DNA of 39,787 nt, taken from IMG/VR virus record IMGVR_UViG_3300028024_000017, positions 1 to 39,787 of that record; one strand, given 5' to 3'. The notes beneath the pieces were generated by a model. The model was not told the DNA's origin. It saw only the letters and a program-made list of their open reading frames with translations, and searched no databases. The position numbers and the translations under genes are program-made. The DNA is from a virus. Positions within the stretch are counted from its first letter, which is position 1, and each line of letters opens with the position of its first letter. Shown here piece after piece: positions 15,451 through 23,443 of this stretch.

Positions 15451-16774
15451 ATATCAAACCTATGCCACAAACTTCATACTGGAACATCCCATCTCCGCAG
15501 TTTTCCTTGATATGGGACTTGGCAAGAGCGTGATCACCCTTACCTCCATCTTCGACCTCGCACTTGACAGCTTCCTAATCTGCAAAGTGCTGGTTATCGC
15601 TCCCCTGCGGGTGGCAAGGGATACATGGCCCGCAGAAATCGAGAAATGGGATCACCTTAAAGGCTTGACCTACTCAGTGGCAATCGGGAATGAAGCTGAA
15701 CGGAAAAGAGCCCTGATGAAAACTGTCGACATATACCTCATCAACCGTGAAAACGTGGACTGGCTTGTAACCAAGAGCAACCTGCCCTTCGACTACGATA
15801 TGGTGGTGGTTGATGAGCTTTCCTCCTTCAAGGCATACGGTTCAAAGCGGTTCAAGGCTCTGCGCCGTGTCCGACCGAAGGTAAAACGCATCGTGGGGCT
15901 GACAGGCACTCCTTCCGGTAACGGCCTTATGGATTTATGGGCTGAAATCGGCATTCTCGACATGGGGCAACGCCTGGGGCGCTTCATCACCCATTACCGT
16001 AACAGCTTCTTTGCCCCTGATAAGTGCAACCAGCAAATCGTTTTCAGCTATAAACCGCTGCCCGGAGCAGAGGATGAGATTTACCGCCGTATTTCCGATA
16101 TAACGATCAGCATGAAAAATACAGATTACCTCAAGATGCCGGAATGCGTGATCAACGAGATCCCCGTTCGACTGTCGGACAAAGAAAAAAAAGTCTACGA
16201 CACCATGAAAAAAGATCTGGTTCTTTCACTGGAAGGACAAGAGATTGACGCCGGAAGCGCTGCAAGCCTGTCAAACAAACTGCTGCAGATGGCTAATGGT
16301 GCTGTTTATACCGACGGTGGCTCAGTTGTCAATATCCACGACCGCAAACTGGATGCCTTAGAAGATATTCTGGAAGCTGCCAACGGCAAGCCTGTTCTAA
16401 TCGCCTACTGGTACAAGCACGACCTTCAGCGCATACTGGAACGTTTCCCCGCCGAGCGGCTGGACAGTGTTGATTCCATTAAGCGATGGAATGATGGTGA
16501 AATCCCGATAGCGGTCATCCATCCCGCTTCTGCCGGTCACGGGTTGAACCTTCAGGCCGGTGGTTCCACCCTTGTGTGGTTTGGGTTGACATGGTCGTTA
16601 GAACTTTACCAGCAAACCAATGCCCGGCTTTGGAGGCAGGGGCAGTCATCCGAAACAGTCGTCATCCACCATATCCTGACTGAGAATACAATCGATGAGC
16701 AAATAATGCGGGCGTTGATGCAAAAGGAGCGCACACAGAGCGCGTTAATTGCCGCTGTCAAAGCTAACCTGTGA
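15431..16774 (+). CDS. SNF2-family DNA helicase/translocase
   Basis: 447 residues, a compact phage SNF2 protein. Motif I is DMGLGKSVIT (about residue 27), II is VVVDELSSF (about 127), III is GLTGTPSGNG (about 157), and V-VI are ASAGHGLNLQ and QTNARLWRQGQS (about 400). Both RecA lobes are complete. It is an ATP-driven double-strand DNA translocase, likely remodelling replication or recombination structures with the adjacent VRR-NUC nuclease. ATG 15431 has GGAGG eight bases upstream, inside the VRR-NUC gene. Confidence 0.92.
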   Translation: MKYSPHEYQTYATNFILEHPISAVFLDMGLGKSVITLTSIFDLALDSFLICKVLVIAPLRVARDTWPAEIEKWDHLKGLTYSVAIGNEAERKRALMKTVDIYLINRENVDWLVTKSNLPFDYDMVVVDELSSFKAYGSKRFKALRRVRPKVKRIVGLTGTPSGNGLMDLWAEIGILDMGQRLGRFITHYRNSFFAPDKCNQQIVFSYKPLPGAEDEIYRRISDITISMKNTDYLKMPECVINEIPVRLSDKEKKVYDTMKKDLVLSLEGQEIDAGSAASLSNKLLQMANGAVYTDGGSVVNIHDRKLDALEDILEAANGKPVLIAYWYKHDLQRILERFPAERLDSVDSIKRWNDGEIPIAVIHPASAGHGLNLQAGGSTLVWFGLTWSLELYQQTNARLWRQGQSSETVVIHHILTENTIDEQIMRALMQKERTQSALIAAVKANL

Positions 16775-16838
16775 AAATCTATGGAGTCAATCAAGGGAGT
16801 CAATCCGAGAGGACATCAACTTTCCGGAGGTAGCCCTT

Positions 16839-17288
16839 ATGAACGAGCAAGAAAAAACACTAACGGCAAAGGAGTACCTCTCTCAAGCCTACCGCATCGA
16901 CCAGCGCATCACCAGCATGATATCGCAGGTACAGTCCCTTCGGGAACTGGCGGCCAAAGCGACAACCACCCTGTCGGATATGCCGAGAAGCTCGAGCCCG
17001 AACCACCACCGAATGGAGGACTTCATCACGAAGGCGTTGGATTTGGAGTCGGAAATCAACGCCGACCTCCAGCACCTCATCGATCTGAAGCACGAGGTCG
17101 TGACCATTATCAAGTGTGTGGAAAGCCCCGAACTTCAGACCCTTCTGGAACTGCGGTATTTATGCTTTCGGACTTGGGAGCAGATAGCCGTTGAGTTGTA
17201 CTACGATATCCGCCATGTCCACCGCCTGCACGGCAGGGCTTTGAACGAAGTGGAAACAATCAGGAGGTCATGTCACGAAATGTCATAG
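16839..17288 (+). CDS. DUF1492 sigma-like late activator
   Basis: 149 residues. A coiled-coil N-terminal half (SQAYRIDQRITSMISQVQSL, then residues 60-90) is followed by a sigma region 4-like helix-turn-helix (LLELRYLCFRTWEQIAVEL, then IRHVHRLHGRALNEV). DUF1492/ArpU-like proteins of Firmicute phages control late transcription. ATG 16839 has CCGGAGG upstream. Its last codons overlap the first two of three 10-base repeats in the late promoter, so the gene probably acts on the DNA at its own 3' end. Confidence 0.82.
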   Translation: MNEQEKTLTAKEYLSQAYRIDQRITSMISQVQSLRELAAKATTTLSDMPRSSSPNHHRMEDFITKALDLESEINADLQHLIDLKHEVVTIIKCVESPELQTLLELRYLCFRTWEQIAVELYYDIRHVHRLHGRALNEVETIRRSCHEMS

Positions 17289-17321
17289 AAAGCCACACGG
17301 CCCTTTTGATATAACTATAAT
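17270..17321 (+). promoter_or_regulatory. Candidate activator-dependent late promoter
   Basis: Three 10-base-spaced repeats, TGTCACGAAA (17271), TGTCATAGAA (17281) and the weaker AGCCACACGG (17291), lie one helical turn apart. They are followed by a perfect -10 box TATAAT at 17316-17321. The -35 position (CCACAC) is far from consensus, as expected if an activator such as DUF1492 replaces it. The first two repeats overlap the end of the DUF1492 coding sequence. Confidence 0.55.
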
Positions 17322-17333
17322 GGCAAAACATGA

Positions 17334-17363
17334 GGACGCACCCTACGCGGCGCGTCCTTTTTT
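17334..17363 (+). terminator. Terminator right behind the late promoter
   Basis: GGACGC (17334-17339) pairs with GCGTCC (17352-17357), with inner CC/GG pairs, followed by TTTTTT. It lies only about 13 bases downstream of the -10 box, so a transcript from that promoter would end after roughly 35 bases unless antiterminated or read through. Confidence 0.7.
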
Positions 17364-17389
17364 CATACCCGAATTGGAGGTTGACAACA

Positions 17390-17743
17390 ATGCCCTATAA
17401 AGCAAGGAAGCCTTGCACCTATCCCGGCTGCCCTAAGCTAACAACAGGTCGGTACTGCGAGGAACACGCCAAGACTGAAGCCAAACGATACAACCAATAC
17501 AACCGCGACCCCGGAAGCAACAAACGCTACGGTAGATCATGGGCGAGGATTCGGGCGGCATTCCTATCTGCCAATCCCTTATGCGAGTTGTGCAAACAGG
17601 ACGGACGGCTCACGCCCGCTACGCTGGTTCACCACAAGCGGAAACTGACCGACGGTGGCACGAACGACTGGAATAATCTACAGGCTCTCTGCCAAGAATG
17701 CCACAGCCGCTTACACGCAAAACAGGGCGACTCCTTTTCATAG
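17390..17743 (+). CDS. HNH endonuclease of the packaging module
   Basis: 117 residues. An N-terminal zinc-binding region (CTYPGCPKLTTGRYCEEH) precedes the HNH core: CELCKQDGRLTPATLVHHK, then the N and H of NDWNNLQALCQECHSRLH. In HK97-like phages an HNH protein next to the terminase genes works with the terminase for site-specific cos cleavage. ATG 17390 lies behind TTGGAGG. The terminase small subunit would normally follow, but a toxin-antitoxin pair on the other strand now separates them. Confidence 0.9.
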   Translation: MPYKARKPCTYPGCPKLTTGRYCEEHAKTEAKRYNQYNRDPGSNKRYGRSWARIRAAFLSANPLCELCKQDGRLTPATLVHHKRKLTDGGTNDWNNLQALCQECHSRLHAKQGDSFS

Positions 17744-17765
17744 AGCAGCCCTGTTACTGTACACA

Positions 17766-18080
17766 TCATAAAATTCTAAGCCAATCGCGCCTGCCGTACA
17801 GGATTCTTTCAACGTCAACCACCTTGTTCTTCTCGTCGACGGAAAAGAACACAACGTAGTTTTTTACAATCAGCTTCCTGTATCCCATTTGGGATAACCG
17901 TTCGTCTGCGACAAGCGGACAGCGCTGACGCATATCGGACAGTCCCACCATTGCTTCTTCGAGAAGTTCCATCATATGGAGCGCCGATATGGGGGCAGAC
18001 AGCTGTGACGCAATATACCGGACAATGTCCCTGAGGTCGTTTTCGGCTGGTTCAGATACATCGACCCTATATTTCGCCAT
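17766..18080 (-). CDS. RelE/ParE-family toxin
   Basis: 104 residues. YRVDVSEPAENDLRDIVRYI is the N-terminal beta-helix pattern of ParE/RelE toxins; YRKLIVKNYVVFFSVDE and VERILYGRRDW are the conserved C-terminal strands. It may poison gyrase (ParE) or cut ribosome-bound mRNA (RelE); the sequence does not decide. It follows and overlaps its antitoxin by 14 bases on the minus strand, against every phage gene around it. Confidence 0.88.
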   Translation of the reverse strand: MAKYRVDVSEPAENDLRDIVRYIASQLSAPISALHMMELLEEAMVGLSDMRQRCPLVADERLSQMGYRKLIVKNYVVFFSVDEKNKVVDVERILYGRRDWLRIL

Positions 18081-18339
18081 CGGAAATACCCCGTTTGATA
18101 TCCTTCATGACATCTTGAAGCGGACGTTTCTTTCCGGCTTTGACAGCCGCTCTCCCTTCGTCAAGCAGCCGATAGAGTTCCAGCTTACCGCTGAGCGCTT
18201 CATAAGTTTCAATACTCATGACCGCCAAATCCCCTTGTCCGTTTTTGGTGATAAAAACAGGCTCGCGGCTTTCATGGCAGAAGGTGGAGATATCATTATA
18301 GTTATTACGCAGGTCGGTACTGGACTTAATATTTGGCAT
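18067..18339 (-). CDS. Phd/YefM-family antitoxin
   Basis: 90 residues. IKSSTDLRNNYNDISTFC and EPVFITKNGQGDLAVMS followed by TYEAL is the Phd/YefM N-terminal DNA-binding fold, with a C-terminal helix (RPLQDVMKDIKRGI) that would neutralise the toxin. ATG 18339 sits behind CGAGGAGG. A consensus promoter with a 10-base inverted repeat lies directly upstream, as expected for autoregulation. The pair probably stabilises the prophage or acts as a defence gene. Confidence 0.88.
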   Translation of the reverse strand: MPNIKSSTDLRNNYNDISTFCHESREPVFITKNGQGDLAVMSIETYEALSGKLELYRLLDEGRAAVKAGKKRPLQDVMKDIKRGISDGEI

Positions 18340-18359
18340 AGCGTTTGCCTCCTCGGATG

Positions 18360-18399
18360 AATCTAAAGATATTATACACGAATTTCTTTAGATTATCAA
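18360..18399 (-). promoter_or_regulatory. Promoter and operator of the toxin-antitoxin pair
   Basis: On the minus strand, TTGATA (18399-18394), a 17-base spacer and TATAAT (18376-18371) form a near-consensus promoter. A perfect 10-base inverted repeat, AATCTAAAGA (18360-18369) and TCTTTAGATT (18385-18394), brackets the -10 box and abuts the -35 box, so a bound antitoxin would block RNA polymerase. Confidence 0.75.
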
Positions 18400-18435
18400 T
18401 AAGGCCACTATTTTATTTCCTTATTATTACATTTT

Positions 18436-18567
18436 GAAAAAACAAAGTTTTGGTTTCCGAGGGAGGGGCGGTCAAAATCTCTACGGCTTTATGGCCGGGC
18501 AACGCGCGTGGCCTTTCGCGTGAATTTTTCAAAAATCAAAAATCAAAATCAAAACGAGGTGACGCTT
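18436..18567. other. Candidate cos/packaging region before the small terminase
   Basis: No gene is seen here. The stretch starts with a G-rich segment (GAGGGAGGGGCGG, near 18460), continues with GGCC-flanked GC-rich sequence (about 18493-18513), and ends in four tandem TCAAAA(A) units (18529-18554) before the ribosome binding site CGAGGTGA. In HNH-containing HK97-like phages cos sites usually lie between the HNH and small terminase genes, so this is the place to expect it. No direct proof is in the sequence. Confidence 0.35.
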
Positions 18568-19068
18568 ATGCCCAGCGGAGGCTACCGTCCGGGGGCGGGC
18601 CGCCCTCGGAAGAATCCAATAGACAAGAAACTTGAAGGCAAGCCCACGGTCAGCAAAGCAATGCCAAAGCCGACTGTCAAAAAGATAGCATCGCAAAATG
18701 TCATGGCTGAGTATTTCTCGATGGCTATGAAGGAATGCGAAAAGGAAGTGCCATCAGCGGATGTTCTCCGAACCGAAATTGAGGAGTACATCGCGGCTCG
18801 CGGTTGTGACGGCTTGGTCGCTCCGCAAACGATAACGGACTATGTGCTGAACAGGCAGGGTTTTCTCGCCTGCGAAGCGATGAACCGCAAAATCGGACGC
18901 ATGACCAAGGAACTGAAGCTGTCGCCCTACGTCACAGCCGGCGCGGGCTATTACAAAGCGATGCAAGCCGACTTCAACCTGATTATGCAAATCATCAACC
19001 GCTACAGCGGAAACCAAGGCGAAGATACAAACGCCTTTTTGCAGCTTCTACAAAACAGGGGGTTTTAA
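18568..19068 (+). CDS. Terminase small subunit, P27 family
   Basis: 166 residues. The N-terminus SGGYRPGAGRPRKN is the basic, glycine-rich motif typical of P27-family small terminases. The helical body (TITDYVLNRQGFLACEAMNR, LKLSPYVTAGAGYYKAMQ) binds the packaging site and stimulates the large subunit. I chose ATG 18568 behind GAGGTGA; a start at 18508 would translate the tandem TCAAAA repeats. The methyltransferase starts four bases after its stop. Confidence 0.88.
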   Translation: MPSGGYRPGAGRPRKNPIDKKLEGKPTVSKAMPKPTVKKIASQNVMAEYFSMAMKECEKEVPSADVLRTEIEEYIAARGCDGLVAPQTITDYVLNRQGFLACEAMNRKIGRMTKELKLSPYVTAGAGYYKAMQADFNLIMQIINRYSGNQGEDTNAFLQLLQNRGF

Positions 19069-19071
19069 TTA

Positions 19072-20304
19072 ATGCAGACTACAGAACGATTTGAAAAGGT
19101 GGACATCGACCGCCTTGTCCCATATGCGAGAAACGCTCGTACCCACAGCAAGGAGCAGATTCTACAGCTTCGCTCTTCGCTCCGCGAGTTCGGATTCGTC
19201 AACCCCATCATTGTGGATAAGGATTTGAACATCATCGCGGGACACGGTCGGGTGCTTGCTGCCAAAGCAGAGGGCATGTCGGAAGTGCCGTGCGTATTTG
19301 CGGAACATCTGACCGACACGCAAAAACGCGCCTACATCCTCGCGGATAACAGACTCGCCTTGAACGCGGGCTGGGACGAGGAACTTTTGGCTCTCGAATT
19401 CGGAGAATTGAAAGACGTCGGCTTCGACCTCGAACTCACGGGCTTTGGCTTGGACGAAATAGAAAAACTGTTCGCCGCCGAATCTGGCGATGTGCAGGAT
19501 GACGACTTTGACTTGACAGCCGCACTGGAAGAGGCGGCTTTTGTTTTGCCCGGTGACGTGTGGACACTTGGGCGCCACCGGTTCATCTGTGGCGATGCCA
19601 CCGACGCAGATACTGTGAAAAAGCTGATGGACGGTCGCAAGGCGAACCTCGTCCTCACCGATCCACCGTACAATGTGAACTTTGAGGGTTCGAGCGGGCT
19701 GAAAATTAAGAACGACCGTATGAAAGCCGAACCGTTCTATAACTTTCTACTATCGGCCTTCCACAACCTGGCAGACAGCCTCGAAAGCGGTGGCTCGGCT
19801 TACGTCTTCCACGCCGACACGGAGGGCGAAAACTTCCGCCGGGCATTCCGCGAGGCAGGCTTCCACCTCAGCGGCACTTGCATCTGGGTCAAGGACAGCT
19901 TTGTGATGGGACGCTCGCCCTACCAGTGGCAGCACGAACCCATCCTCTATGGCTGGCTGAAAACGGGAACACACAAATGGTATGCGGGGCGGAGCGAAGC
20001 CACCATTTGGAACTTCACCAAGCCTAAACGCAACAGCGACCACCCAACCAGTAAGCCCCTCGACCTGCTGGCTTATCCGATAAAAAACTCATCACAGGCA
20101 AACGGCATTGTGCTGGATACCTTCGGTGGAAGCGGCTCTACCCTCATTGCCTGCGAACAGGCTGACCGGATCTGCCATATGCTTGAACTGGATGAGAAGT
20201 ACGCATCGCTCATCTTGCGCCGGTATGCCGGGTTGAAGCAAAACGGCGGTGAGGACATCACCTGCCAGCGGAACAAAAAGTTCTTCGGTACGCCGATTTG
20301 GTAA
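19072..20304 (+). CDS. ParB-domain DNA adenine/cytosine-N4 methyltransferase
   Basis: 410 residues. Residues 1-110 are a ParB/sulfiredoxin-type nuclease domain (VPYARNARTHSKEQI, IIAGHGRVLAAKAEG). After a linker comes an amino-methyltransferase of the beta order: catalytic TDPPYN (about residue 196) first, AdoMet-binding DTFGGSGST (about 349) last. It most likely methylates phage DNA before packaging to evade host restriction; no partner restriction enzyme is present. It sits between the small terminase and the large terminase, as is common in clostridial prophages. All key residues are intact. Confidence 0.88.
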   Translation: MQTTERFEKVDIDRLVPYARNARTHSKEQILQLRSSLREFGFVNPIIVDKDLNIIAGHGRVLAAKAEGMSEVPCVFAEHLTDTQKRAYILADNRLALNAGWDEELLALEFGELKDVGFDLELTGFGLDEIEKLFAAESGDVQDDDFDLTAALEEAAFVLPGDVWTLGRHRFICGDATDADTVKKLMDGRKANLVLTDPPYNVNFEGSSGLKIKNDRMKAEPFYNFLLSAFHNLADSLESGGSAYVFHADTEGENFRRAFREAGFHLSGTCIWVKDSFVMGRSPYQWQHEPILYGWLKTGTHKWYAGRSEATIWNFTKPKRNSDHPTSKPLDLLAYPIKNSSQANGIVLDTFGGSGSTLIACEQADRICHMLELDEKYASLILRRYAGLKQNGGEDITCQRNKKFFGTPIW

Positions 20305-20327
20305 AGGAAGTCGTCGGTCGCGAATAG

Positions 20328-20420
20328 TCATGTGTGCGCTGAATATCACATAAATGACTTGCTATTACAGCCTTTTTGAGTGATGTATGTAATCACCGGA
20401 AGGCGCACGAAGCCTTCGGA
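20328..20420 (+). ncRNA. Candidate structured leader of the 20447 gene
   Basis: The 142-base gap before 20447 is rich in pairings. GTGAT (20380-20384) pairs with ATCAC (20392-20396). CCGGAAGGC (20396-20404) pairs with GCCTTCGG (20412-20419) with one bulge. Competing options are ATTAC (20364-20368) with GTAAT (20389-20393) and GTGCGC (20334-20339) with GCGCAC (20403-20408). No T-run follows, so it is not a simple terminator. The competing helices suggest a structured leader; no known class is recognised. Confidence 0.4.
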
Positions 20421-20446
20421 TTTCAAGCAAAACGGAGGTTTTTATC

Positions 20447-21403
20447 ATGAGAATTAACTACAACGTAACAGGTCCGAAACGAAAAGCCTTGGTAGCTGCA
20501 ATCAGTAAAGAACTGAATGCCCCGACCAATTACCTCGGAGCACCTACCTTCGCCTACGAGGTGGGCGGATACCACATTGATAAAACCGGCGTGCTAACAG
20601 GACCAGACAACCTTGACCTTGAAGCTGACCTTCAAGGCCTCCACGGCTTTGAAGCAGTGGAGCGAGATTACGATGAACCCGACACCTACGAGAATGGGCT
20701 TGGTGGCATGGGTGCGACACCCTCCATTGAAGAGGTAAGTAACGAGGCAGAGGTTTGGGCGGAGCGCGAAATGCGCCGCTTGATACTCGATAGCGCAAAC
20801 GTCCCCGATTACTCGAATCGCGGGCCATACGGCGGCGATTCCATTCCCGCCTTTGAGGATTTACAGATGGACGGGCGCGAGGAACTTGGGCTGGGACGCA
20901 CCCGCCGCGAAAACTGGCAGGGCGAAAACGGTATGCAGGCCAGCGACGTTCCCGAAGCAGATGAACCCGACCAACTGGTTATTGAAATACCGCTCACGGG
21001 CTTTACGCCTGAGAAGCTCGATAACCTCGCCAAACTGGTCACCGCTAAAGCCACACTCCTCAAGTCGACTCTGGGTGCTGAGGATTTACCCATTGTGCAA
21101 ACGAACAACACGCTTCGATTCCCATGGTTCATCGGAGAGTTGGATGACGGCGATGTTCATGCTTACACCCTGCTGATTGCGAAAATCTGTGAGGCGGCAA
21201 AGGAAAAGCACCGTGTCACCGCCAAAGAGCGCGAGGTCGACAACCCCAAGTACGCAATGCGGTGCTGGCTCCTCTCCCTCGGCTTCATCGGGGATGAGTA
21301 TAAGCAGGTGCGCAAAATTCTTCTGAAAAACCTTGCCGGTAATTCTGCGTTCAAGTCTGGCACTAAGAAAACCACGGAGGTGTGTAATGATGTTTCCGAA
21401 TAA
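20447..21403 (+). CDS. Phage protein of the 'virulence-related' family
   Basis: 318 residues. The N-terminal 95 residues (MRINYNVTGPKRKALVAAIS, YEVGGYHIDKTG) and the C-terminal 150 (IPLTGFTPEKLDNLAKLVTA, LRFPWFIGEL, YAMRCWLLSLGFIGDEYK) form two conserved modules joined by an acidic linker. Homologues in clostridial phages and conjugative elements are called 'virulence-related protein' without biochemical support. ATG 20447 follows ACGGAGG and the candidate leader RNA. It overlaps the DUF4314 gene by 17 bases. Function unknown. Confidence 0.65.
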   Translation: MRINYNVTGPKRKALVAAISKELNAPTNYLGAPTFAYEVGGYHIDKTGVLTGPDNLDLEADLQGLHGFEAVERDYDEPDTYENGLGGMGATPSIEEVSNEAEVWAEREMRRLILDSANVPDYSNRGPYGGDSIPAFEDLQMDGREELGLGRTRRENWQGENGMQASDVPEADEPDQLVIEIPLTGFTPEKLDNLAKLVTAKATLLKSTLGAEDLPIVQTNNTLRFPWFIGELDDGDVHAYTLLIAKICEAAKEKHRVTAKEREVDNPKYAMRCWLLSLGFIGDEYKQVRKILLKNLAGNSAFKSGTKKTTEVCNDVSE

Positions 21404-21611
21404 AGAGATGGTCGAGCGGGTTCGAAAACAATATCCGAAGGGCATGAGAGTTGAACTTGTCTCCATGACCGATCCCTACTCTACCCTCAAGCCAGGCGAT
21501 CACGGAACTGTGGACTTTGTGGACGACACCGCCACGGTCTTTGTGTTCTGGGACAACGGCTCCACTCTTGGCGTGGTTTATGGCGAGGACATGATCAAGT
21601 CACTGACCTAA
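21387..21611 (+). CDS. DUF4314 small protein
   Basis: 74 residues (ATGATG gives two adjacent starts; GGAGG lies six or nine bases upstream). RVELVSMTDPYSTLKPGDHG, VDFVDDTATVFVFWDNGS and LGVVYGEDMIKSL are the DUF4314 pattern, a small beta-barrel (SH3/KOW-like) fold with the typical GD.G turn. It may bind nucleic acid or protein; the role in the phage is unknown. It is the last gene before a terminator. Confidence 0.8.
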   Translation: MMFPNKEMVERVRKQYPKGMRVELVSMTDPYSTLKPGDHGTVDFVDDTATVFVFWDNGSTLGVVYGEDMIKSLT

Positions 21612-21665
21612 ACCGAGGCCCTGCCCCGTATGGGGCTGTTCCTTGTACAAATATTGATTTTTCAT

Positions 21666-21690
21666 CAGAGCCCGCAGCGGCTCTGTTTTT
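21666..21690 (+). terminator. Rho-independent terminator after DUF4314
   Basis: CAGAGCC (21666-21672) pairs with GGCTCTG (21679-21685), followed by TTTTT. A second hairpin, GCCCC/GGGGC, lies just before it (about 21622-21635). It separates the DUF4314 operon from the large terminase, whose start is only 27 bases downstream. Confidence 0.65.
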
Positions 21691-21716
21691 ATTTGCATGG
21701 AAAGGAGGACGGCCTC

Positions 21717-23339
21717 GTGCCCGAGCTCAAACCCGCGTGGCAATATACACCCACATCGCTCATGCTCACCACATCGCACTACGACAAACGGCGAGCAGAC
21801 TTTGCTGTAGGTTTCATCCAAATGCTCAAGCATACCACAGGCGAGTGGTATGGGAAGCCGTTCCATCTAATGCCATGGCAGGAGCAAATCATCAGGGACA
21901 TCTTCGGTATCGTCGATGAGAACGGTTTTCGACAGTTTCGCACAGCCTACGTAGAGATCGGTAAGAAAAACGGTAAGAGTGAACTTGCTGCCGCAATCGC
22001 CCTCTACCTCCTTTTCGCTGACGGTGAAGCCGGTGCGGAGGTCTACTCCTGCGCCGCCGATATTAACCAAGCTTCTATCGTGTTCAATACGGCAAAGGCA
22101 ATGGTCGAGCAATGCAGCGACCTGAACCGGATTTCCAAACTCGTGCCCTCCACCAAGCGCATCATTTTTCCACACACGAACAGTTTCTACCGCGTACTGT
22201 CGAGCGAGACAAAATCCAAGCAGGGCTTCAACGTCTCTGGGCTGATATTTGATGAGCTCTTCGCCCAGCAGACCCGCGAGCTTTTCGATACCATGACCAA
22301 GTACACGGGCGACGCCCGTCGTCAGCCCCTTTACTTCCTCATTACTACGGCGGGCAGAGATAAAACGAGTATCTGCTACGAAATTCATTGCAAGGCTAAG
22401 GCTGTTCTGGATGGCTCAAAGATTGATCCATCATTCTACCCCGCCGTGTTCGGCATTGAGGCAGACGACGATTGGGAAGATGAAACCGTCTGGCAGCGGG
22501 TGAACCCGTCCATTGGCGTCACTATTCCCTTTGAAACGGTGAAAGCGGCCTACGAGCAGGCAAAACAGAACCCTGCCGAGGAAATGCATTTCCGGCAGTT
22601 CCGGTTGAACGAGTGGTGCAACGCCGATATTCGCTGGATGCCGATGGACAAATGGGACGCCTGCGGTGAGAATTTGAACCCCGAGGATTACGAGGGGCGC
22701 GACTGTTACTGTGGGCTTGACCTGTCAAGTACTGGAGACTTGACCGCCCTCGTTCTGGTATTCCCGCCAAGCGGCGGTGACAGCAAGTATACCATCCTTC
22801 CCTTTTATTGGTTGCCGGAAGATGTCATCGACCTCCGTACCCGCCGCGACCATGTCCCTTATGCTGTATGGAAAAAGTCAGGTGTGTTCAATACCACTGA
22901 GGGCAACGTGGTGGATTACGACTACATCGTGTCATTCATTGCCAGTCTTTCAGAGCGTTTTCGTATTCGCGAAATCGCCTACGACCGCTACGGAGCGGAG
23001 AAAATCCGCCGTGACCTTGAGGAACTGGGCTTGGAACACGGCTTTGTGGTATTTCCCTTCGGTCAGGGATTCATATCAATGTCCCCGCCGAGTAAAGACT
23101 TCTACCAATTTGTTATGGAGGGCAAAATCCGGCACGGTCGGCATCCCGTTCTTGATTGGAATATGGGTAACGTCATCGTCGATCAGGACGCGGCGGGAAA
23201 CATCAAACCCAACAAGAAAAAATCCACCGAAAAGATCGACGGCGTGGTCGCACTGATTATGGGGCTGGCAAGGGCGACGCTCCGTAACGGTGGGATTGCA
23301 GAAAGTGTTTATGCAGAGAGAGGTTTGTTGATTCTATAA
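21717..23339 (+). CDS. Terminase large subunit
   Basis: 540 residues, GTG start eight bases after AGGAGG (an ATG at 21630 would run through the terminator). The ATPase has YVEIGKKNGKSEL as Walker A (about residue 80) and LIFDELFA as Walker B (about 175), with an SETKSKQGFN coupling segment between. The nuclease domain begins CGLDLSSTGDLTALVLVF, with acidic residues later in VIVDQDAAG. It is the packaging motor and headful/cos nuclease. It is full length for the Terminase_1 family. The portal normally follows directly, but a 1 kb cassette intervenes. Confidence 0.93.
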   Translation: MPELKPAWQYTPTSLMLTTSHYDKRRADFAVGFIQMLKHTTGEWYGKPFHLMPWQEQIIRDIFGIVDENGFRQFRTAYVEIGKKNGKSELAAAIALYLLFADGEAGAEVYSCAADINQASIVFNTAKAMVEQCSDLNRISKLVPSTKRIIFPHTNSFYRVLSSETKSKQGFNVSGLIFDELFAQQTRELFDTMTKYTGDARRQPLYFLITTAGRDKTSICYEIHCKAKAVLDGSKIDPSFYPAVFGIEADDDWEDETVWQRVNPSIGVTIPFETVKAAYEQAKQNPAEEMHFRQFRLNEWCNADIRWMPMDKWDACGENLNPEDYEGRDCYCGLDLSSTGDLTALVLVFPPSGGDSKYTILPFYWLPEDVIDLRTRRDHVPYAVWKKSGVFNTTEGNVVDYDYIVSFIASLSERFRIREIAYDRYGAEKIRRDLEELGLEHGFVVFPFGQGFISMSPPSKDFYQFVMEGKIRHGRHPVLDWNMGNVIVDQDAAGNIKPNKKKSTEKIDGVVALIMGLARATLRNGGIAESVYAERGLLIL

Positions 23340-23357
23340 TCAGGTTCGAACTTATTT

Positions 23358-23410
23358 CAACAGGTTATTATAAACCTGTTGACAGATTCCTTCCACAGGT
23401 TTATAATAAC
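23358..23410 (+). promoter_or_regulatory. Perfect consensus promoter with palindromic operators
   Basis: TTGACA (23379-23384), a 17-base spacer and TATAAT (23402-23407) are an exact sigma-A consensus. Around it are CAACAGGTT (23358-23366) with AACCTGTTG (23373-23381), a 9-base inverted repeat, and GTTATTATAAACCTGT (23364-23379) with ACAGGTTTATAATAAC (23395-23410), a perfect 16-base inverted repeat. Three ACAGGTT half-sites thus cover the promoter, so strong but repressible transcription of the downstream three genes is expected. Confidence 0.85.
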
Positions 23411-23443
23411 AATCACAGGAACAGCCTGAGAAAGGAGAACCTT

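Noticed and set aside
16781-17194. Overlapping plus-strand frame in the DUF1492 gene
   Set aside because: Low-complexity His/Pro/Gly product in another frame of a well-supported gene, without a ribosome binding site of its own.
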